DNA from: Perca fluviatilis
Lineage: Eukaryota; Chordata; Actinopteri; Perciformes; Percidae
Reading direction: 5' to 3'
NCBI RefSeq assembly: GCF_010015445.1
Contig: NC_053121.1
Span: 31,733,434-31,797,433, forward strand
Length of the DNA stretch: 64,000 nt
Made by a program: the position numbers and the translations under genes. The stretch's first letter is position 1. The number at the start of each line of letters is the position of its first letter. This document shows, one piece after another, positions 56,601 to 64,000 of the stretch. The notes beneath the pieces are model-generated. The model was not told where the DNA came from, made no database searches, and saw only the letters and a list, made by a program, of their open reading frames with translations.

Positions 56601-59600
56601 CGTTTGAGTAAAAATCCCGCAGAACAAGTGCAAAGCCTACTGTATAGTGCAACCTTCTGCTGCTTCTTATTGAGACAGCAGTATACTATGTGCCCCCGGC
56701 GATATTGAGAAACCTGTACTCCATTTCCACAAGCAAGCAAGCCACTAGCAATTATACACCTGAAGCATCCAGACCTGTTGCACTATCATCAAACAAATAT
56801 CTGCCTGCAGGCAAAGTAGGGTCCATAAATTAGGAAATGCAGCAGGCGGAAGACAAGATGGCAAGGGGCACCTTAAACCACAAAAACACTCTTGTAGGAG
56901 GACTTTCTGATCAAATTGTCCAAATCCACGTTTCAGAATTCACTAGCCGGCTGTTTACGAGTCAACTTAGAATTGACATAAAAAGAGAGGAAATCACAGA
57001 CTTTGACAGCATGGCAGAAAAGCAACTGTCACCCAACATGTGGAAGAGCGAGAGGAAACGTATACTTTCAGAATCCCTGGAATCTCACTTCACGCCAAGA
57101 TCCCATTTCCCCAGCTGCATGGTGTGGTAATTGCACAGTAATGGCTTTTTATGTGGCTGTTCTCAGGTGGCTAATTATATACACATTACATACCCTGAGT
57201 CCGTGTTATTCTAACTTCAGTAAATTAATGACAAAGAGCAAACATGATCGGAAATTGTGGCCTCAGAAGAACAAATCTTAAACTCAGAGAGGAAAAATGA
57301 AAATCTTCTGAAAGTTGGAGAGCAAATCTTATCGAGGCGTTAAACATAGACTTGTGAACCAGGTGTCATACAAGTTGTGCCCCAATTCAGGCGCCTAATC
57401 CTTTATAGAACAATGTCCACGAAGATGGGTCCTTCAGGTTGAACCTATGCCACACCCCAGAGGCGACCGTTTTAACCTCCCAGAAACTAAAACTGATGGT
57501 GAGTTTATATGTCAAGACAAGGACTTGGCCCTTAAATGCCCAATAGATTTTAAGATATATAATAAGGTAGCATCTCTGGGCCACATTTGGACTTTGGGCT
57601 ATTGAAATAGAAAGGACCTGTTGGCTCATTATGACATATTCAGTCTAGAAATGTGGACCTCGGAGGATCCAGCCCCTGAACTGGGACACGGCTTCTGTAT
57701 CCTGACATTTAGGAAACACGCCCATAATGTTACTTTTGGCATCAGGCAGTGTTTCGAAAATAGGAGGCTGGATATCAAAATGCATTACCTACTGATGTAA
57801 CAAAGTTGTGGTGTTAATGTTGACTTCAAGGCATCACAACACATTAACTACATGCAATTTTGGGGCCAGTATCTCTTGGGAGTAGCAGATTATGCATTTC
57901 TCTGATGGATAATTATTTTTTTCTTAAAAGTACCAAAATGAGCTGTGGTTCTGTTGACTCATTTATAAACCCCTTAGGTTCCGGTCCAGCCACTTTTTCT
58001 CGAGAGATGTGACATTTACTCCAAGTAAGTATTCCAACATGCAACACAGCCTGCATGAAACAGTTGCTTAGCCATGGCAACCATGCAATACATTGTCCTC
58101 TAATAAATGTTGTTTTAACACAGTCAACACAACATTACAAAGAAAAATGAATCAAGACCATTCATTTCTGGAGCCTTAAAAATTAAATCCTATTCTATAT
58201 AGTCAACCAACTCCTTAATTAACTCAACCAGGAACCAATAGATTTACAGTTTACTGCATGATAAGCCAAAGCAACCTATTCAATTTGTGATTTTTAACAA
58301 ACCTGTGTGAGACGCTTAGTACAATACATGTCTGTGTTACCTTCAGTAAACACATATGACAAAATGTGTACAAGTACTGTAAATTGAAACTTAAGGAAAG
58401 TTAAATATAAGCTATGTTTGGAGATTGGAGACCAAGTGGCTACAACAAAAATGGAGCCAAAAGCCAAAAGCAGAAGCTTTCATATTTAATGCTCTTAACA
58501 TTTGGTGTCTACAAGGGAAACTCTGGAAAATTATTAATTTGAGAGCTGAGCAGTTAGAATTAGCAGCAGCAGGCGCAATGGCTGAACATACAAAAAAAGA
58601 CAAAAGTGGCACCTACGGGACTTCTCGTCCAAGGAAAAAGACCACTCAAATTGACTAACAAGTGATCTCTGCACTTCACGAAATACAAAGTTTGGAACCA
58701 AAAATGTTACTAAAAAAAAAAAGCTGGATTACCATCAAATACACGCTGGTTTAAAATTAAACATTCATGCAGCAGCAGACTATGTACATCCAGAACTACA
58801 CACAAATGTGTTGAAAGTTTAGCCATTTCAAAAGCTAAACATCAGCAGCATCTGTTGTCAGCTTTCTCTCAAAATTAACCTCAAAGCTGACGAGGGAAAA
58901 AAAAAAAAAAAATGAACACACAACAAAACGTGGCCTAACAGGGCTGCTAAGGGATTTATCCCAAATCTCCCCCCATCTCTAAACAAACATAAAGGTGTGT
59001 TTGGTAGACAGTTGCATTTTGCGTCAAGGGAAAGGCAAGCCTAAGCACATGGCTGAGGTGAACACTAGCGACAACAGTTTTTTATCACACTGTCTCCTTT
59101 CTTCAAAGACACAGCATGAAAACGGATATGGTTGAAACTTCAAAAGTCTGGCACTCATCTTCACCCAGGAAGCCTAGTTGTCGCATCCATCTAAGATACA
59201 CCTTGCTATCTGCTTGACACACACACAGACAGCGTCTCACACACACAAACGGGGAAAGACACACTCTCACATGTTGGTGGTGCATTCAAAGTTTACTTCC
59301 AACTGTGGTTGCTTCTGTTGTCTTTCCTCATGAAATCACAACCACATCGTGACATGTAAGAGCCATTAGCTGTACGCAGCAGTGCTGAGAAGAAGAATGG
59401 GCCAACAACATGGAGAGTCAATGTTAAAGGAGGGCATTAAAGGGCTATTCCTGCATTTTTTTTTCTTTCTTTTTGATCATTATCCTGAAAGCACTCAGAG
59501 AGCCACAATACATTCCCTTTATTTGCCTTTACCTTATCTGACTTTTTCCTAAACCAAAGAAAACATAATTCAAACAGCAATAAACATATAACATCATTCC

Positions 59601-61421
59601 TCAGGGCACCTCATACGTCTGCTGAGACACATTCTGCATGAAGTCCATCCTCACTTACATGTGAGGAGTGGTCAGTCGACACTATAGCTTTGTTTGTGCC
59701 AGCTCTGTTGGAATAATCAGAGCACATAGACTTACGTAACATTGCAGTTTCTAGTTTTGGGGGTTTCAGTGTTTTATATTTTCTCCCTGACAAATTCCAT
59801 TAAAAAAAAGTCCTGGATCAGAAAATTTACTTCAGGAGTTGGACCTGCTAGTTTGTCCCTGAGAGCTATACTGGCTCCCCGACCAGGACAAGGTGTTCCT
59901 AGCAGCACTAAATGAAAAAAACAAGAGAATTGTGTAACCAATAAAATGTATTTTATATAGTTTACAAACAAACTTTCCCCCCCAGCAGGGTTGTATTTGA
60001 GCCAAAGGGTCAAATGTTGACTCCCCATCTTGGTATGATTCAGTTTCCTCTGACTTAAATATAAATCCTTTTTTGTAATCTCTTAAAGATATAATTACAG
60101 ATAAAACTACAATCAAAATGTTGCCAATTTATGTGGGAGAAAATGCATTCCAGAAGCGGATGAGAGATAAAAAAAACAACCTAACCTGCTCTTTTTTTCT
60201 TCTTCTTTTTTTAAATCATTCAATTCCGTTTTAATATTTAAGATCATGGCAACACTGAGAGATTAATTTAAAACAACAGCACGTGGATAATTAGGATAAA
60301 AAACGTCATAGCAATAAAATGATCAGATAGCTTTATGAGTGGAGGAGCGTGCTCTCCGCATCTTATCTGAATCACAGCGCGCAATTAGGTGAGTGGATGC
60401 CTGCAAATCATTACTGTTCAAAGTGAGACGGGACTAATAAAAACTGAGGCAACAAGCGCCAAACGAGCCCATCTGTTCAAAGAACAACTTTTAACCCCGG
60501 GGATCAAAATATTTATTACACGATTCTGTTGTAAAATACTGAAACTGCTACTTGAGCCCCAGATTAAAAACAACTGGTTTTAAATATTATTATTTTTTGT
60601 GTTGCCAGATTGATACTGATTGGACATATTAGATTAGTCCGGGGACAGAACAGCTGATACGCATCAGATAAGAGTTTCCCCAAGTGCCGATTACCCTCTG
60701 ATATTCCTTTACCACTACAGGGGGTTATTGTCTTTTTGCATTCGTCATTTTATTGGGACTATATAGCGATAATTGCATGTGTATCTCGCGATGGTGCTGC
60801 TATAATGTCAATACAAATAACTTTACAGTGCGCCATACCGAGTTTGGTTACTTTTTCGTACATTTATGGTACTTGTATAATTGTGTATCACTAAAATATA
60901 GTTATAATCTCCGATCTCTTCAGTTAATTTATTATCCCCCCTTTTTTTTTGCAATATCCTTTTTGATTTTCTAATTTATTTTACGCATAGTAAATGCTTT
61001 CCTTTTAAACTTACATGCCTAATTACATGACCCTAATTAATATTAATGAATAGTCATTTAATATACGCTGGTAAATCCTGCGTTTGTAGAATATAAATGT
61101 AAAATAATCATCATCATTATTCACATTAAAAAGATGCAGAGTGACATGCAAACACACACAAAAAGGAGTTGAACGTACCTGTAGCTGGAAATAGAGTACC
61201 AGAAAATGTAAACACCTATGTGGAGAGAGAAGGGAGGAGGGGAGTGAATCACACAGGCAATTACATGAAGAATAAACGCAGCCTAACCTGGATGAAAGCA
61301 ATGCGCAAATATGAAGCTTTTAGCGACTTCTATTGGTAAGAATGCATGACCTTCTGTAGAAAATGCAAACGGAGATGTGGAACACTTACAGGTATATGAA
61401 CCTCGAAGGCAGCACAGACAT
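50361..61421 (-). CDS. fgf24: Fibroblast growth factor 24 (Fgf24), complete, five exons
   Basis: Secreted FGF8/17/18/24-subfamily ligand for FGF receptors. In zebrafish it acts in pectoral fin bud initiation (below tbx5, above fgf10), posterior mesoderm and pharyngeal pouch development. Exons 61421-61390, 61215-61179, 56269-56092, 52869-52763 and 50639-50361 join in phase with GT..AG borders, giving 210 residues and TGA at 50363-50361. Residues 1-23 (MSVLPSRFIYLCLHFLVLYF..) form the signal peptide, split over two exons as in FGF8. The beta-trefoil core starts near RIYQLYSRTTGKHVQ (52-66) and includes FGSHIRIKGKESEHYICMN (92-110) and ECVFVEEFLENNYTALVS. Possible N-glycosylation: N38 (NHT) and N136 (NYT). 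Cysteines C108 and C126 are kept. The tail KRTRRARRLKPNPKRN is strongly basic. LVSAKYKGWYLGFNRKGRPK and the MSVLPSRFIY start point to Fgf24 rather than Fgf8, 17 or 18. Confidence 0.96.
50640..52762 (-). other. fgf24: fgf24 intron 4 with repeat copies and a candidate enhancer
   Basis: 2.1 kb. 50830-51030 (ATCAACTTCACACTTTGCAG, GTGTATTGCTAAGGATCCAA) and 51316-51508 resemble dispersed fish repeats; the latter has loosely inverted ends around ATTGTGGG/CCCAAAAT. 52320-52570 is less AT-rich and motif-dense. A (TA)11 tract sits at 52707-52728, 35 nt past the exon 4 donor. Confidence 0.45.
52763..52869 (-). CDS. fgf24: fgf24 exon 4, residues 83-118
   Basis: Acceptor ..cttttccag, donor gtgagt. Encodes LLVVETETFGSHIRIKGKES then EHYICMNEKGKIVGR, the central beta-trefoil strands. 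107 nt, ending in phase 0. Confidence 0.96.
52870..56091 (-). other. fgf24: fgf24 intron 3
   Basis: 3.2 kb. Contains a GA-rich purine tract at 55008-55070 and a less AT-rich block at 53560-53780. No other gene was recognised. Confidence 0.5.
56092..56269 (-). CDS. fgf24: fgf24 exon 3, residues 24-82
   Basis: Acceptor ..ctgtgcag, donor gtatgg (a weaker donor than the others). Encodes ESQQTSADFRFYIENHTRNP and DDLSRKQVRIYQLYSRTTGK through NANGDDGGKY. 178 nt; the Ala-83 codon is split G|CT. Confidence 0.95.
56270..61178 (-). other. fgf24: fgf24 intron 2
   Basis: 4.9 kb, the largest fgf24 intron. A (GA)n microsatellite at 56299-56341 lies just upstream of exon 3. 60300-60720 is comparatively GC-balanced and might be regulatory. 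No exon-like sequence was recognised. Confidence 0.5.
56299..56341. repeat. (GA)n microsatellite next to fgf24 exon 3
   Basis: Reads as (TC)n on the transcribed strand, starting 30 nt upstream of the exon 3 acceptor. Confidence 0.95.
61179..61215 (-). CDS. fgf24: fgf24 exon 2, residues 11-23
   Basis: Acceptor ..ccacatag, donor gtacgt. Encodes (L)CLHFLVLYFQLQ, the hydrophobic core and end of the signal peptide. 37 nt; equivalent to the FGF8 LLHLLVLCLQAQ exon. Confidence 0.95.
61390..61421 (-). CDS. fgf24: fgf24 exon 1 (coding part), residues 1-10
   Basis: ATG 61421-61419, MSVLPSRFIY, then CT|gtaagt; the Leu-11 codon is completed by the G opening exon 2. The very short first coding exon is standard for the FGF8 subfamily. 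Confidence 0.93.
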
Positions 61422-64000
61422 CTTGACTCGCAGAAATACACCTGCTTCCACAGATTTAGAGCCCCAGGAAAGGTTGGCGAAATCGCCCCCCTCTCTATTG
61501 CTTTCGCTTCCCTGTACGTCCTTTACGCACACAACTCCGGGGGTAAGTAGGAGATTGAATCCCAATGTAAGGATAGATCACTAGAGAGCAGCAACAGAGT
61601 CACGGAGTGCAACATTAGGTGTTTCCTTGTTGGGGGGTGTGGGGTGGGGGGAATTATCCAGAAGATTATTTTTTTAACTCAGTCTCCTCCGCTCCCCGAA
61701 ATCCCGCAACGTCTCCCTAAATCGGTGCCAAGAGTGGAACGGATTCAGAATTGAACCCCTCCAAAAAAAAATCCCTTCGCTCAAAAAATATCCTTTGAGT
61801 TTTGCACACCTATAGCCAAGTTTCCCCACAATCCCAATCCTGTTGCTCCAGAGATCACAGGCTCCTCAACTCCGTCCGTACCTGCGGGGGATTTCTACAC
61901 CTTGCATGGGTCATTTTATTCTACCAAGTGCTGCGGTGGAAAAGGGAAAAGTGGTGAATAATAAAACGCCCGTACACCAAAAAAAACACAACACGCTTAA
62001 AGTGAGCACACAAACGTATCCAGGCATACAAAAAAGTTATGTTTAAAAAATGTTTTAAAAAAAAGTGTGGAAATCGCGGCGGCAGCAGCAACAGCGGATC
62101 CCTGGAGAGGTTTGGGGTCTGATGATGGCGCAGCAGTGCCTGTCAGTGGTGTTTGTGCGTCTGCGGCTTGAGATTTGGGCACAGAGAGGCTTTTTTGTTG
62201 TTGGTGGGTGGAAACATGTCAGCGGTTTGCACCTGATAGGGTAATCTTGGAGAGACCATCAGCTTGGAGAGGTTTTTTTTCCTCTCGGTGGGCAAAGCGC
62301 TGCGCAGATGAAAAAAAGAAGTAGACTTACGTTTTTTTTGGGGGTTGTTTTTTAATTAATACAATATTTTGTCCCTAGAAAGTAAGTTTAGGAAATCATT
62401 TAATTGGTATTCGAATATGGACAAATATAACATGATTTAAATGAGCTACGTTTAATTAGATGCATGGAATAATATGAACTTTTTTGAGTTTTGAGTTTAT
62501 TATGAGTTTTATTAGACCAAGTTTTCATTTAGGCTATCTTAACTTTTACGTCAAACCACATTTTCATGTTCGGTTTTTATTACGTTAAGGCCTATACAAA
62601 AATAGTGCATATGCATTATTGTTATTATTACATTGTTACCGACAGTGAAAAATGAACAGATTTCCTTTGTGCTACAGAAACTGCTTCTCTCTCGGTTATT
62701 CGTGCTTCTTAACCTGCTCCTGGTTTGTGGATTGGCCTCGGCTCTCCCAGACAGCATTCAAATGCAGGTTGTTGTCAACCTCGATTTTTTTCAATAATGT
62801 GCTATAACTTATCCCGCATTTAAATGAAAGAGAGGTGTGAATGTGTTTACGAGCTGGCAGCAGTAAAGTGAGCCCACATTCCCTGCTGCCATTAAAAAAA
62901 AAAAAAAAACCTTTGTGGTTCGCCTTTATTGTCCCATTAAAACTGGATCCTCGGCATTCCTGCCCCATTGATATTCAAAATGAATCTAAATGATTACATA
63001 CAAAACTTCCCATGTTGGGGATTTCAAAGGGGCTCCTGTCCGGAGTTTAGTGGGGAAAGAAAAAGAGTGTTTAACTCCAGCTGCTGATCAACATTAGGCA
63101 TTAACAGACCGCAAAATAAACAAAAATCAGTTATTTATCTGGAAAAATATTAATTTATGGCATTTATTTAAAAGACTGTATCTAAGTGTTTGTGATTTAT
63201 AATGATGAAATCATGTGTGTTGTGTGCAAGTACAAATGTGGATAAAGTGGCTTGATGTGGGTTTACCCTGTGATGCATGGCTGTCTAAGCTTGATCCTGT
63301 CAACCACAGTGCTCTTTAATAATCCCTGTAACACAACTCATGTATAATGTCATGTAAAGCATGACTAATTTAGCCTTGTCTGCCTAAGGGAGGGAAATCA
63401 CAGCAAACATGGGCAAATAGTAATTATAGAGGAAGATAATTTGATGATTTCTTTACAAATACAAGGCTTTGGTTCTGTTTGATCAAATAAGGCTTACATT
63501 AGCTGCTGCTCACCGCCGATAAAGATTTCTCTGAAAGTTCAAAATAAAAGCACCTGACAACTGATTTAAAGAAGGCAGGATGATAAACAGCAATTACCAC
63601 ACTGACTGTGATGGAGCCAGCATTGTGGAGTCACTCATCGCCTCTTAAGCACATGTTTGTGACAAACTTCTCGGAGCATGACTGTAAATCCACAACTGAG
63701 GGAAGAGAGTGCAGCAGCAGGCTTGATGTGGCCACCTGTGAGTCACAAGTAGAAGAAAAAGTATCTTTGCATGGGGCAAAAGGGAAGATCCCAGAACGTT
63801 TATCGTTTATTAGACTTAAGAGTATGTGGAAAATAAGTAATGGCTACAAGCCACATTTTAGATGGTTCAGCCATGCATGCACTTGTCTGGACAACCAGTC
63901 ATGTTCACAGCTGGCCCATCAGGAGTCAGATTTATTACAGAAATGTAAATTAACATAAGGAAGCAGAGCGGACAAGGAAACATTTTTCTGCCCTACCTAC
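61422..64000 (-). promoter_or_regulatory. fgf24: fgf24 5' UTR, promoter and upstream flank
   Basis: No other gene was recognised. 62040-62200 is locally rich in GC and CpG (GGAAATCGCGGCGGCAGCAG), a plausible promoter or 5' UTR zone. 62700-62980 holds a T-box half-site AGGTGTGA (62833-62840) and a forkhead-type TGTTTAC (62844-62850). An A-run lies near 62894. The start site could not be placed. Confidence 0.4.

Overview
The window looks like nuclear DNA from a ray-finned fish, most likely a percomorph teleost. Reasons: vertebrate-style split genes with GT..AG introns, long (GT)n, (CT)n, (GTAT)n and (TA)n microsatellites, fish-type non-autonomous DNA transposons and a tRNA-derived SINE, and an fgf24 gene, which ray-finned fish keep and tetrapods lost. 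The species cannot be named from sequence alone.

Layout. Two protein-coding genes could be rebuilt exon by exon, both on the minus strand. (1) pcgf1 (Polycomb group RING finger 1, PRC1.1 subunit) lies at the left: six exons from the ATG at 6468 down to 3164 encode residues 1-189, with an intact C3HC4 RING. The last ~70 residues (end of the RAWUL domain) were not found, so the gene probably runs off the left edge. Its promoter (about 5.99-6.54 kb) has many CpGs and an ETS-type site. (2) fgf24 occupies 61421 down to 50361: five exons, complete 210-residue FGF8/17/18/24-class ligand with signal peptide, plus a probable ~1.65 kb 3' UTR ending near 48.7 kb.

Between them lie about 42 kb in which I could not recognise any gene. 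That stretch holds microsatellites, several terminal-inverted-repeat (TIR) elements and motif clusters that could be cis-regulatory. The best-supported mobile elements are a hAT-type MITE inside pcgf1 intron 3 (8-bp target duplication, 7/8 match), a TTAA-flanked element at 15.5 kb, two neighbouring elements at 18.8-20.3 kb that each carry the start of a RecQ-like helicase reading frame (one with a perfect 9-bp flanking direct repeat), a ~240-bp TIR element at 32.2 kb, a ~515-bp TIR element at 43.2 kb, and a copy of a common fish repeat at 45.6 kb.

How the genes relate. They do not form a functional unit: Pcgf1 is a nuclear chromatin repressor subunit and Fgf24 is a secreted signal for fin bud, mesoderm and pharyngeal development. 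Their linkage is informative about history. FGF8 sits near LBX1, TLX1 and PCGF6 in human 10q24, while PCGF1, LBX2 and TLX2 sit together at 2p13, so pcgf1 beside fgf24 matches the fourth member of that paralogon. I saw no CRISPR array, rRNA gene or functional tRNA gene, and no convincing undescribed molecular system. The oddest items are the helicase-fragment elements and a G-rich tract just after the fgf24 stop codon.
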